This document shows positions 47,301-57,426 of a stretch of DNA of 64,000 nucleotides, one piece after another (the stretch's first letter is position 1; each line of letters opens with the position of its first letter). This DNA is from Stereum hirsutum FP-91666 SS1. Its lineage: Eukaryota; Basidiomycota; Agaricomycetes; Russulales; Stereaceae. Made by a program: the position numbers and the translations under genes. The stretch covers positions 3,454,696 through 3,518,695 of the forward strand of contig NW_006763132.1 in the NCBI RefSeq assembly GCF_000264905.1, written 5' to 3'. A model generated the notes under the pieces. That model was given only the letters and a program-made list of their open reading frames with translations, did no database searches and was not told the DNA's origin.

Positions 47301-48704
47301 ATAGTCCGAATCAGCATAAGCACTAGCTCCAGTATTTGGAACTCGTGCGCTGATTGAGGGTCCAGGGTCCTCGTCTTGATAACGAGGACCGTCAGCAAAC
47401 CTCACCTCTTCCCGGCGTGTTACTGGGGTTCGTATTATCGAACGCAGAGGCGTAGGGGTCGTAGGAGGAGCAGGGCCATTAATCCTCCTGAAGTTACGTA
47501 CCCGTATACGGTACTCTTCTTCAGGTTCACCCTGCCACTGATGGGGATCAGGTCTGTAAGGACCGTTAGATCCTTCCCCAGTTGCCTCTCCGGCTCGCTC
47601 AGCTTGTTGCCTTGCGAGCCTGTGTGCTTCGAGCTCTTCTTGAGCTCGGCGATGTTCAGCGGCCGCGTCTTCAGCCAGCTGTCGCTGCTGTTCTGCGGCC
47701 TCTTGTTCTTCACGCTCCACACGAGCGTGAACAGGTCCAGTCCTTCGCCGGTAATCGGCGTCGGACTCACCCTCTAGTCTCTCAAACGGATTGACATCTT
47801 CTGATGTCTCCCGTTGAGTCATAATTGCTCTGGACTTACCTTTGTCCACTCGCGCCTCTGCATCCTTATTGGATGAGGATGAGGGCATCGGATTACTATG
47901 CGGGACCCTTTTACTAGGTGTTCGAGTCCCGCTTTTAGAGTATATATCTGCCAATTCGGCAGATACCAAAGGTTCCGAAAATCGAAACCGCCCGTCTTGC
48001 TCGAAGGCGGTTTCAATTTCCACCAGGTTATCGATGATAGCCTGGCTCTCGTCCATTATACGAGTGCGCATCTCTCCCTGCTCTTGCAGGAATCGACGCG
48101 TTTTCTCGTCATAGTCGGAGTAAGCTTCCCTTGTGGACGCATGAAGCGCCGACAACCCGGTAGCCACTTTCCGAGCCGCCCTCAATTTCTGCTCGACGGT
48201 TTCGACGAGAGGGTCATTGGAGGGGGCCATAGACGATTGTCTATCCATCCCTTCATTCTGAAGGGATTGTTGATCATCGGAGAGCCTTCGTTGGGCTCTC
48301 CCTGCAGAGGCTGCGCCACTCGTTGTGGCGCCTTGACTCACCTGTTGAGTTTGACGGTGACGCTGCTCCGGTTGAGCTTCTTCGTCATCGTCATCGGAAT
48401 TTTTGAGGTCGGGCGTCGGGGTTCGGGAATGGGTCCCATTGTTGGATGGAGAGGGGGCTGTAAAAGGAGGGGCGGAAAGGGGGGATGATGGTCGTTGGTC
48501 GAGAGCGTCGGTCTGCTCATCGCCGGACTCGCGGTCTGTCGACTCTTGCGAGTCGTGGGAGCCATCATCGGCGCCGCGAGTCACTGCCCTGGTCCTCGGC
48601 CTCTTGCCTGCTCCACCACCCCTTGCACCGCCGCCTCGCGTGTTCGAGGAGGACGGATCACCAGATCCTCCTCCGCGATTTCCTCCACGGCCTCGGGAGC
48701 TCAT
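44370..48704 (-). CDS. Retrotransposon gag-protease polyprotein
   Basis: 1444 aa, ATG 48704. The N-terminal third is low-complexity, charged and Gly/Ser/Arg-rich. A retrotransposon gag capsid region lies at about residues 535-700 (ADDPDGFHTFMMKFIRQLR, KGTAQTWFNQEY, QLPSKLRRQAIL). The CCHC zinc knuckle CYNCGKLGHWGRDC is at about 809-822 after an Arg/Ser/Thr stretch. An acidic linker follows, then an aspartic protease with DSGSTTNAIS at about 1250. It ends in VPDEE and TGA. The pol frame continues in the same reading frame directly after that TGA. It is much larger than typical gag because of the long disordered N-terminus and linker. Confidence 0.93.
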   Translation of the reverse strand: MSSRGRGGNRGGGSGDPSSSNTRGGGARGGGAGKRPRTRAVTRGADDGSHDSQESTDRESGDEQTDALDQRPSSPLSAPPFTAPSPSNNGTHSRTPTPDLKNSDDDDEEAQPEQRHRQTQQVSQGATTSGAASAGRAQRRLSDDQQSLQNEGMDRQSSMAPSNDPLVETVEQKLRAARKVATGLSALHASTREAYSDYDEKTRRFLQEQGEMRTRIMDESQAIIDNLVEIETAFEQDGRFRFSEPLVSAELADIYSKSGTRTPSKRVPHSNPMPSSSSNKDAEARVDKGKSRAIMTQRETSEDVNPFERLEGESDADYRRRTGPVHARVEREEQEAAEQQRQLAEDAAAEHRRAQEELEAHRLARQQAERAGEATGEGSNGPYRPDPHQWQGEPEEEYRIRVRNFRRINGPAPPTTPTPLRSIIRTPVTRREEVRFADGPRYQDEDPGPSISARVPNTGASAYADSDYIPPSSYSATRPVQAGSAASQVSTSRPAGWDHQDHELQLIIEMIHHHLDNEVTNSAGVAFAKNLKIEVAQYSGADDPDGFHTFMMKFIRQLRMYKLCGQSDEMEQERILALGQVLKGTAQTWFNQEYDSIRGFTRHQTFESMVSALYRRFIHTSSARVANEQYENCKWSAKDTVGGFYDRLLTAAERLRSMPDAYSLKCKFFYQLPSKLRRQAILQQRVTPEDSTMAELLDAAKWCERGYTLASNFEAEDERKTKTRSSSLKIISRDNNPSNNRPSSSRPTSRPTNHHNPSGSTRPQRDHTRSRTPRDSNPRDSTPRRTDSTPRPAASRPQGGQTQRPSDPNACYNCGKLGHWGRDCPQKDDKDKQRDGANKKRRLYAQRPVDDRSNDEQENDRPTDGHVPRTTNEDTLPEGTPFVEYSDSENGAGDYTDRSGDEGSPGEDTSDVETDSDDDNPRVGAMRLRGGCGEETEANVSDSAITVDSSDSEGDENDETATIGQSMRLRVTNRRFDDSEGEYDFESGDFVEARVEFVPDGDTSFNSEMEVEESLQRSEGEESPPPSRAPTPERPMRSFVVEQADDTTDGTVSSFEGQPGNVPTLGEAYSLGWQSALRMALTVIEAQKDDMSDQDGLGMLIKEGISRAAREVNNLLTDEPPVVNLPPPPPVGNKLNERSSKVADSILRERRRQKKRRQRQNRNERLHTAEDLLAEVAAEVAATNSESHEQPSVSMMAMNPSRERTNKEEYRPTWVYDAKIVKSGKQPVRGKREAIVLAVEIDIAGLKCYTLFDSGSTTNAISPDVAVVSKTPLVELDEPMTLQLGTVGSKSTINYGTHALAKMGTSSFEAYYDVANIDYYDAILGTPFLLQHKVILDFGKKAVEIDGQTYPALTLEQERVVRRQRRTFRRQVDEAALYARDKPPVARVHTMKDVNKHPQSLSTEEILASDVAAPPTVPPPSVSPPQHRVFGNRNVSVEEVPDEE

Positions 48705-48775
48705 GGAAGATATTGGGGATATTGGTTGGAATAAAAAGTACGCACAGTAGATAGATCTTGCGGACGTTCAAAAAG

Positions 48776-49070
48776 TGTAAGAGGTTGGGGTCTTGGTCTT
48801 GAGGTATTCGCGCCTGAGAGAACGGTACCCGCCTGCCCGTCGAGGGTGCGGATGGTATTCCAAGAGGTACGAAGGTTACAAGTAAGATACAGAGTACATA
48901 CGAGAGTCCATGAATATATATACGAGATCTGGCTTGTTTGCCAGGAGCAAACAAGCGCGCGTGATAAGATAAGATCGATCGCCCGGATACAGCAACGCGG
49001 AAGTGGCGCTTAGGATAGATGTGGCCCACTCATGTTGAGTGCCACACCGTATCCCTAGCCGCCCCTTACA
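48776..49070 (-). repeat. 5' LTR of the Ty3/gypsy element
   Basis: 295 bp, same sequence as 36969-37263. No clear tRNA primer-binding site is recognised directly inside it: the adjoining minus-strand sequence begins CTTTTTGAACGTCCGCAAG. Confidence 0.93.
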
Positions 49071-49075
49071 GCCTA

Positions 49076-51775
49076 TCACATACCATACCCTCCAACCATC
49101 AATATATGCTATAAAGAGAAACTCATTTGGGCTCGAGAAACACCGAAAGCACCGTGAAAACGTACGACACACAACGAAATATCGACCGGTAGATGAGAAC
49201 ACTACAGCGAGAGAGGAACGTGAGTACATAAGTCATTGAGTTACAAATACTGAGTGACGCACCTGGACCCTCCTCGCAGGCCTGAATGCTGGAAGAGAGT
49301 ATGGTAAAACTCGGACCATACTTTATATTATCACCCTACAACTCCGTGCACTTTCTACCTCGTCCGTAGCAATCAAGTAACAGTGAGTTCTTCTTGAAAA
49401 GATTCTTGCTCCTGGGTGAAGAATAGCGGGTGAGTATATGGGAAGGCATTTGAGAGCGGGAGTGAGAGGGGAGATCTAAGGCAAAGGGCGGGAATGGCGC
49501 AGAGCTGAGAGTGCGAGAAGGTGGACCGGCGTTGGGAGAGGATGAGAGGATGGTGCGAGAGGGAAGCGAGCGAGAGGGGAGGGAGCGAGAGGGGAGGGAG
49601 CGAGAGGGGAGGGAGCGAGAGGGGAGGGAGCGAGAGGGGAGGGAGCGAGAAGGAGGGGACGAGAGGGGCGCGAGCCAGCGGCCTTATGTAGCTCGAGTGC
49701 AATGGCGCACGGACCATGTCTGACGTTTGACGTCATCGCGTTGAGCTCGGGCGACGAGAGAGTCACATAGTGAGAGAGGTGAAGGCGAGATTGAGGGGAG
49801 AGAAAGGGAGAGAGGACAGAGAGTGCGGTTAGTTGAAAATAGGGGCAAAGCTCGGAGGACGAGAAACCTATTTTTAGAGCGCGGTTCCTCGGAAGTGCGG
49901 ACTGTAGACGAACTTCGACGACTCCCGACTCGACGACATCCCGAGCTCGTTCTTCTGACCGGAGGACTGCTGGCTGGAAGAGGGAGCCTGGATCCTCAAT
50001 CCGTCGCCAGTGCTTGCAAAGAGGTGGTATAAGTACGAGTGTCGGGCGATTGGCAGCTCCGGTGAGCCGGAAGCAATCCGGAATAGCCGGCCAGAGTTGT
50101 GCAATTTCGCCCGATGACTGGCATGCGAGGCCATACTTATCCTCACATTGTCTGAAGCAGTTTGGAATCTTGGTAACCACATAAATTGGAATGCAATCTG
50201 GGCAGGACCTGATGTGAGTTGTTTGTTTTATGAAGCCGTGTGGTGCATGGAATTTACAGTGAGCATTCTTCGTGGACACGACACCACACGACTGTCAAAA
50301 CCTCCGCGTCAACTCGCAAGATTTGGTACCTTCGAGAAAACCTTCGAGCATTATATTGTTGACGACTCTAGATGCAAATTTCCTAGGAATGTGAGGGCAT
50401 ATATTAGCACTACAATGTAAGGTAGGGGTCATGGTTGGCACACGTCGCCAATTGAGACTCGCCGCCACGACTCACGCTAAACGTCGCCGGTGGGTCGCGT
50501 GGGGCCACGTTCTCGACGACTCCCGCATCACTATCTGGGCCAATGTCTTTTTCTCTGACGTCGATATCTGGGACTCTGGACGCTGATATTGTCATTTATC
50601 TAAATGTCCGCATCATGATTGATCCAGGAGGCCGTTTACGATTATGCATTGCCACTAGTGTTGGCTTTGGCCGTCACGAACCTGCGCCTTGTCCAAATCT
50701 CGAAAGCTCCCTGTGTAGTGAAGACGATACTCACGAGCCATGCCCACTGACGAACACTTCACTAACTAGCAGTCATCCCAATCGAAGCCAACTAGAGAAT
50801 GAATACCAGAAAGCTTTTTCATGATGATTACCTGCTCGAACAAGTGTTCTCTAAAAAAACTAAGCAAGGTTTCCGCCGGCAGCAGCCGGCAATTCCCAAG
50901 TCGTGGGAGTTGCTGCCCGAAACGCGAACTAATCTCATTTCAGACTCCGCGCGGCCTGGACCGGAACGCCCATCATCCCAACCTCGCTCTTCCATCTTCG
51001 AGTGTCCGTCCTTGGAGTTCTGACTCTCAAACTCCTCTGGATTACAGTACTACTATGAGTGCACTCTGACTGCTGGCAAAAGTTGTATTTCCTTTGCACG
51101 CGCTCAAATCGTATGAAGGCGGTGCTTTGCACCACCAACTCGCCTTCGATCTTGTCATCCTCGACTATTGCTCGACCTGTCACCTCAACGATCTGAAATG
51201 CCCAGATGGACTCGTCTACATTGAAGCATCATGGATATGACACCCGGGCTACCTACATTCTCGGCATTTTTCTCTCTCGCCGGAACAAGGTGCTCTCCCG
51301 ACTGTCATACCGTAGAGATTTTGAGAATCACCTCGATATTATTGCACCCTCCACATATCTGCACTGTCTCCCAGAAAGGCACCCTGACCAATCAAACCAT
51401 CCAGAGCCGGCGCAGACTCTTCCACAGGGCCCCTGTCTCGTTGGTGTGGTGACCTCACTATGAACGCCAACGCTCGTCTTTACTTTCCACAAATGTCAAC
51501 CGCGTGAAGTGCCCAGTACTATCCTCGATGGTTCCGGATACCACAATGCCAAATCTAACTGATTCCAAGTTGGGGAGCCGAGTAGAACTGGCGGCCGGTG
51601 ACATGGGAGGTGCGCTGCATAGATCTCCCCGGCCCCTATTGATGCAGGTCCGTCGCTGATTCACAGTATGCTCACACGCACCCGTAGTTCCGATACTCTA
51701 CCAGGTCCAACCGCACAGTACGAACCAGGTGGACAATTGTGAGAGCCTTTGCGCTCACGAATCGCACGATGTACG
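49076..51775. other. Intergenic region, mostly featureless
   Basis: Host DNA right of the retrotransposon. The only clear feature is the 15-bp tandem repeat at 49571-49645. An 804-bp open frame on the minus strand (49476-50279) runs through that repeat and is judged accidental. No other gene is seen. Confidence 0.4.
49571..49645 (+). repeat. Minisatellite of 15-bp units
   Basis: Five perfect consecutive copies of CGAGAGGGGAGGGAG, followed by a diverging partial unit (CGAGAAGGAGGGG). The strands are strongly purine/pyrimidine asymmetric. The surrounding 150 bp are also GA-rich. Confidence 0.9.
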
Positions 51776-51784
51776 TATATATAA
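51776..51784 (+). promoter_or_regulatory. TATA box of secreted protein B
   Basis: TATATATAA about 105 bp before the ATG at 51889, matching the spacing in copies A and C. Confidence 0.6.
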
Positions 51785-51888
51785 GGACAGCATATGAGGT
51801 CTACTTTCGCCATCCCTCGCAGAGTCTCATACAATCTGCTATCACCAAAGTCACCTTACCAGTCAAACTCCTCACTGTAAAAACAACG

Positions 51889-52661
51889 ATGTTGTTCTCC
51901 ATCACCTCATTCGTCGCACTTCTCGCCGCTTCCTCCACTCTCGTCGGTGGTGCTTCTCTCAAGCGTCAAAGCGGCGACAACGGCTCTTGCGCGCAGCTTG
52001 GGCGTATCTGCGCTGGTGATGTGCAGAACGACCTGTCTAACCTCTGGGCTGTCGAGTCTTGCTTATTTGCTGGGGTCTGTTTTGAGAGGAACGGATCCTC
52101 CTTGGATGGTTTCTACGGTAACCTCTGGGTGGAGCTTGGTCATACCAGTAGACCGCCTCTGACCCTATACACTCCAAGGGTGACTCAAGCTGTGAGTAAC
52201 TCGATCTTTTTCACGTCGCTCGAATGTTGGTCGAGGATAGTGTCTTCCAGTTTCTTTGATGCTGACGGCGGTTGTACGTTGATAGGTCTTCAACAGTATC
52301 TCGAACAATGGGCCTGGTATCACTCAGCAGAACTTCATCGACGGATATTACGCGTTAGTGTGCCATTTCAGCATCTTGCGCTCCCATATCACCCAATAAA
52401 ACTGATATCGATGGCTGCTTTTCGTTTTGTAGTGCTCTCAGCGCGACCGGTGGTCCGTACCCCGACAACGCCCTTGTCATCGGTGACTTTCATCGCATCG
52501 CTACATGGTACGTCCGTCGTTATTGAAGCGTCACCTTTTTGATGACTTGCTTTGATATCTACAGGACCGACGTCTGCGGGGCTGGTCAAGGCATCCCCTA
52601 CAGCAACTTTGCTGACTACTTCCAGTACAGCGCCACCAATCCCGCGAACTTCTGTCCGTGA
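51889..52661 (+). CDS. Small secreted protein B, Y3-like family (tentative)
   Basis: 180 aa, four exons: 51889-52191, 52286-52353, 52433-52507, 52565-52661. Signal peptide about residues 1-23 (LLAASSTLVGGA end), then a Lys-Arg Kex2-type site (SLKRQSGDNGSC). Conserved blocks CAQLGRIC, NLWAVESCLFAGVCF, QQNFIDGYY, GGPYP, DFHRIATWTDVCGAG and IPYSNFADYFQYSATNPANF. It has an intron directly before VFNSIS that copy A lacks and copy C shares. It is closer to copy C than to A and lies in a tandem duplication with C. Same naming caveat as for copy A. Confidence 0.82.
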
Positions 52662-53497
52662 ATATCGATTGCCGAGGGTCACTGTCAACCTCGATACTTC
52701 TAGGGATTAGCGGGGGATCCATAGCGGCGGCTCATTCTCAAGGACTTTCTTCCCCTTCATTTTTCATTCATTATCGCTCTTGAGTTCAAATCGTGTGCAT
52801 TGAAGCCACGACAAGGATGGAATATTCCTGGATTCAACGAACTCTGTATATTGCCTGCAGTCGGTTATTTGGTGTTGAAGCTATCGTTCAGGATATTATC
52901 GAAGTGTTTATTCTAATTTACCAGTAGCAGTGTGTAGTTGTATTTTGAGTCCCTGGTCTCGTTGAGCGGCGATCTTTGCACTTATACCGGCCAGGTATCA
53001 GTACTAGTAAAACCAATGGCTTTCTTGACAAAATCCAGCGGCTCAAGAGACTCTACTGTTGCTCGTAACAGAGATACGGAACAAATGTAATGGAAGACTG
53101 TAAAGTCCACTCTCGGTCTTGACGAGGTTGAGACTGTCCTGGAAATTTGGATACAGCAGAGCGAAAATTGAACGTTGAACGCTGGGCTGATCGTGGGAGA
53201 CATTTATCCGAAGCATGAAGTACCCCTACTTCAAGTTTTAAACTCCGCATAAACACGACTCTTACGGAACTTCCAGCATCGCCATAAGCTTACCACCCCA
53301 ACATTCCTTTCAACTCCTCTGACCTTCAAGCCTGTCCTTCGTATTCTATGAATTACTTCATTCTTGACACAGCTTGGAGCTCGCTGAGCTTGCAGAAAGG
53401 GGCTGCCAGTGGTTGAGTAGCCTCGTCCCCATCACCGGTGGGCCGCGGTCTCCAACGTGTAAGTGGCACCGCTCGATCCTCTCGCCGTTCTTTCCTC
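52662..53497. other. 3' flank of secreted protein B, duplicated
   Basis: No gene. The first about 150 bp resemble the 3' flank of copy C (GGCTCATTCTCAAGGACTTT here and GGCTCAATCATAAGGACTTT there), part of the tandem duplication described under findings. Confidence 0.4.
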
Positions 53498-53761
53498 TTA
53501 TATCGCCCTAATACCTTGGAAAGATTCGTATATCATTGCTGCATTATGGGCTAAGGCGCCATCATCAGATATCAAGCCCCAGACGTCATTCGGACCGTAT
53601 GTGTTTTCAACATTCATTCTCTCTTGCCTCCAAATGTGACCGTGGCTGTCCTGGTAAGCATACGGATCATAAGTATTGAGTCGACCACTAGGACTGCCAA
53701 TTGGATGCACGTAACCAAACTCCGCTTCAAAGCAACTTGAACTGGGACCACCATCATCACA
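53498..53761 (-). pseudogene. Orphan coding fragment (3' exon of an unidentified gene)
   Basis: An 87-codon open stretch ending in a stop, of protein-like composition: CDDGGPSSSCFEAEFGYVHP near the start, then DPYAYQDSHGHIWRQER and NTYGPNDVWGLISDD, ending YESFQGIRAI. The reading frame is closed just upstream and no 5' exons are found, so it is either the last exon of a gene whose remainder is lost or a decayed gene. A more degraded counterpart lies at 55862-55915. The YG...L...A..NA..YE.F spacing near its end faintly recalls the C-terminus of M35-type metallopeptidases, but no HExxH is present, so I do not assign it. Confidence 0.35.
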
Positions 53762-54736
53762 AGCTTAGTCACATATGCGCATCTGGGCATCTGGACCGGG
53801 GAGCCTGCACGATTTATTATGCTCTGGGAGTGGCTCGAGCCTACAGAATGAATCGCGACCATTCGTAGGTGCGCAGGGTCTGAGGCAGCACGACGCAACA
53901 CTTGTACTCTGAGTAGCGCGCGGCTGTCACCCTCCCTGAGCGAGCTCACATTGGATCGCTTCTCCATTCTATTCGATAATATAACCTAAATCGCCTCAAT
54001 GGAAGCGATACACCGCGGAGTACTTATGTCCGATTTCCAGACATCATTCGGAATACCCCCATTCCCGCCGTTTCATTCTCTGTGACCGAAAACAAGCGCT
54101 CAGCCTCGCAGTCCATTCGGAATTTGGGAGTCGCCTCGGTGTCTACTGATTCCTTTTTTCGTCTTCTCCATGCTTCTGCGGTGCTCTCGAAAATGCTTTC
54201 GGATGACCCAAGCCCTCCAGACTTGGTCCAAATACTTACGAATAGGACGAGCCCCTCTCTTGTCGGGGCGCTGTCCTTCTGGGGCCCGGCGAACGTTCGC
54301 CTTCGTTGTTCACGAGTGACAACTATACTGAATATCAAGTGATATTTTCGATAATTTTAACCCCCTTTATGCCTCATCCGACTCATCATGCATTCTCGAG
54401 CTTGATGGAACCTGTCTGGACGGTTGATGGAGGGTGCCCGTGCGTGACGGTGACCTACCCGACGCCTCTTGAAGCAGGTGAGCCAACAATTCAGAGTCCA
54501 GCCGTGCATTGTTGTGATCAGATGCTCTGTTACGCCTTGCAACACATGCCAGTCAACGCAGCAGGCTGCCATCACTGGCGAGAATTTTCAGCGTTTACAA
54601 ATTATGGGATGCGTATAAAGAGAGCCTGCTTATGAGCCTCGTTTTCCTTGTCTCTCAACGAGTCACACACCGACTTCTCTAAGATCTGCTCTTGCGAAAG
54701 CCCTCTCTCATACACAGACAATACCATCACATACCA
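53762..54736. other. Intergenic region with promoter of secreted protein C
   Basis: No gene supported. TATAAAG at 54614-54620, about 120 bp before the ATG at 54737, is the likely core promoter of secreted protein C. Confidence 0.45.
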
Positions 54737-55518
54737 ATGATCTTCTCCGCTGCCACCTTTGTCTCTGTCCTTGCTGCTGCTGCCACTCTCGTCAGTGGTG
54801 CTTCAGTCAAGCGCCAGGGCGTTGACAACGGCTCTTGTGCCCAGCTCGAAAACATATGTTCTAACAATGTTGCGAGCACTCTCCAGAATATTTGGGCGGT
54901 TGAGTCTTGCTTGTTCGCGGGTGTATGCTTCGAGAGGAACGGCACCACCTTGGATGACTTTTTGCGTGTCATGTGGGAGAGGAAGGGCAACAGCGGCAAC
55001 CCCCCGGCGAGCATAAACATACCGAGGGTCCCTCAGGGTGTGAGTAGAGTCCTCTCCCTTGATTTTCTTTTTTTCTTTCTTTGCCATGTCTACAGTTGTA
55101 CGAGACTGATGATGGTTGCATGTGAGTAGACCTTCAACGCTATCTCCGGCGGTCCGGTCGGGGGTGGTGGGAGTATCACTCAGCAGAACTATATCGATGG
55201 GTATTACCAGTCAGTGGCCCGTTCCAATACTGTCTCCCTCACAAGTCTCATCTCAACGGTGGATTTTTTTTAAAGCACTCTTGACGCAACCAATGGCCCG
55301 TACCCCACCAGCTCGTCCATTGTCATCAGCGACTTTCACCGTATCGCCTCCTGGTACGTCTTCTATACTATCATCCTACGACCTTTTGGACGCGAATGAG
55401 CATGGCTGACTTTACGAAACGTAGGGCCAACTTCTGCACCGGAGGGATACCTTACCAGAACTTTGCCGATTACTTCCAGTACAGCGCCAGCCGCCCCGCG
55501 AACTTCTGCCCGACTTAA
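54737..55518 (+). CDS. Small secreted protein C, Y3-like family (tentative)
   Basis: 184 aa, four exons: 54737-55039, 55130-55209, 55276-55353, 55425-55518. Signal peptide about residues 1-23 (FVSVLAAAATLVSGA), Lys-Arg site in SVKRQGVDNGSC. Conserved blocks CAQLENIC, NIWAVESCLFAGVCF, QQNYIDGYY, NGPYP, SDFHRIASWANFC and IPYQNFADYFQYSASRPANF. Exon 2 carries a Gly-rich insertion (GPVGGGGS) not in A or B. Intron positions match copy B. The acceptor before exon 3 is AAAG, less usual than the CAG/TAG of the others. Confidence 0.82.
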
Positions 55519-56632
55519 ACGCCGAGCGGTGGGGGTCTTCATATTCTGAGGGCTCTGCGGAATATGATATCGCCCAATGGCTCAATCATAAGGACTTTTT
55601 CTGATTCGCCTTTCATTTCTTCTCTTGTACTCGACGCTTTTTACGACAGTTGCTCTTGACTGTAACTTGAAGGGTTTGACTAGTTATGTTCTTGGTCTCT
55701 GTTGCTAGTATCGGTCCGTGATTCGTCTTTATATGATTGTACTTTTATTTCGTGTAGGATGTCGATTTAGGCTTCCGTGATAATCCATTAGGAAAACCAA
55801 TTATATTTCACGATGAAGTCGAGAGGGCGAGAATTGGGGGGTGAAATGTTGGCGCAACTAATTCGAAAGCAAACTCCTCTTCAAAGCAACTCGAACGGGG
55901 ACCTCCATCGTGTCGCACTTCACATAGTCATCCTCATATGTTCTTATCTTGCATATCTGGCACATGTTGCTGAACGTCGGATACCCCGTGAGGACTTCGA
56001 AAGAGCAAGGACAAGAACGATTGAAGAACGATGGTACGAAGTTGTCGTCTGCGCCACCGCCACTCGAGCAATGATCGTTCGCCGATCAATTTCAACATGA
56101 CGTCATCGGCCGATCAAAGACGAGCGGGACTGCGAATCGAGCTCATACCCTTCACCACCTTCGTCGTCGTCGTCGGCGGCGGCGGCGGTTCCAGCCCAAC
56201 GACATCAACAATCTTAACTTCTGTAGGAACGGAATCACTTCCTTCCAGTTTTTCATTTCCAACTCTTTGTTCTCAAACACAAGATCGGACTCACATCATA
56301 CGCACCCACACCCAAAGCGTGCTCGCAGCTCGCTACTCGTTCAAATCCAAACAAATGGATAAATAAAAAATGCAATGATGCTGAGCGGGGGTGTGGTGGT
56401 CGACGAGTAATAGTGGTGGTGGCGTGCGGCGTGTAATGTCACCTATCAGAAAGGTCTCAAGGCCGATGCGACGATGCGGTGGGTTGTCCAAACCAAAGAC
56501 AGAGATCGATGGAGAAAAGGTAGGTAGATAGGTAAGGTGGAGGCGAACGGTCGGGTCGTCTACATGTGTATACTAATGCCCAAGGGAGGTATCATAGCGT
56601 AGAAATGGGAAATGTCCAGGGAGAGGGGCGCC
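55519..56632. other. Intergenic region with decayed duplicate of the orphan fragment
   Basis: About 55862-55915 (minus) reads DGGPRSSCFEEEF, matching the start of the fragment at 53498-53761, but the frame then diverges. The rest, including a GGC/GTC-rich microsatellite-like patch near 56160-56190, contains no gene. Confidence 0.45.
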
Positions 56633-57426
56633 TTATGCGGTCTGGAAACAAAGAGAAAGACATCAGTATTGTGAATGTATGGACGTGGAGACGCGAAGTA
56701 GGTTCAAAAAACGGAGATTGTGATGACGATCGACGTTTGATGGAGGTGATATGATTTGTATGGCATAGAGCAACACGAGAGAAAGGAATAAAGCAAAGAT
56801 AAAAACACGTACCGCCTCCTTCAAGTGGGTGATGAGGTCGTTGCGGTCCTTCTCCTTCTTAAGACCAGCGAACGCCATCTTCGTTCCAGGAATGTACTAC
56901 AAAACGCGTGATAAACGACAATCAGTCTCGACGTCACACACCACAGGCGGACTGGAGGGGAATGCAATGGATGCTGCATGATGACGCGAGACGTGACGTA
57001 CCTTTTTCGGGTTCTCGAGGTACTCGAAGAGAGTCTGCTCGGTCCAAGTGATACCCTTGTTCACGTTGGCGGCGGTGTAGGAGAAGCCTTCTGCCTGACC
57101 GGTCTTACGACCGAAGACACTAAATGCCACAAAGAACAACAAAGAGTAAGCACGACATTCGATTGTGGGTGCTGGCAAAGAATGACGACGCGACGCGACG
57201 AGATGAAAACGAAACGCACCCGTGGAGGTTGGGGCCGACCTTATGAGGCTCGCCAGCGCCGAGGGTGTGGCACTGTGCGCAACGGGTCTTGAAGAGACCA
57301 GCACCCTTGCCAGCATCACCTAAAGACGTCGAACATTCACGAAGCGAAGCAAAGACCAACCACGAAATCAGTGTACGCCCATTGCCCGCCCAGCTAATGT
57401 CACAACATACCAGGAGCGTAAGACAT
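56633..57426 (-). CDS. CYC1: Cytochrome c
   Basis: Mitochondrial intermembrane-space electron carrier between complexes III and IV. 108 aa, five exons: 57426-57411 (16 nt), 57319-57220, 57119-57002, 56896-56813, 56641-56633 (9 nt). Haem attachment CAQCH in [20 protein letters not shown]. Other landmarks are [47 protein letters not shown] (axial Met in TKM) and a C-terminal helix ending LKEATA. Length is as expected for fungal cytochrome c. Very short first and last exons (16 and 9 nt) carry MSYAP and the final TA-stop. A CTTTTAG just 5' of the ATG may be the acceptor of a leader intron. Confidence 0.95.

Larger units (their letters stand above)
36969..49070 (-). mobile_element. Complete Ty3/gypsy LTR retrotransposon, 12.1 kb
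   Basis: Transcribed on the minus strand. LTRs of 295 bp at 48776-49070 (5') and 36969-37263 (3') appear identical base for base. They run TGTAAGAGG to CCCCTTACA on the plus strand, so TG...CA ends hold. The 5-bp direct repeat GCCTA flanks both ends (36964-36968 and 49071-49075). Internal order is gag-protease, pol (RT, RNase H, integrase), then an extra ORF. RT before integrase places it in Ty3/gypsy. Identical LTRs and three long open frames point to a very recent insertion. Confidence 0.96.

Noticed and set aside
37300..48750. Numerous 60-250 codon plus-strand frames across the retrotransposon
   Set aside because: They are antisense shadows of the gag, pol and third ORFs; coding signatures (YMDDIF, CCHC, DSG) are all on the minus strand.
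49476..50279. 267-codon minus-strand open frame
   Set aside because: Its C-terminal part is the translated 15-bp minisatellite (repeated LAPSP units), the N-terminal part has no domain, and there is no promoter or splice context.
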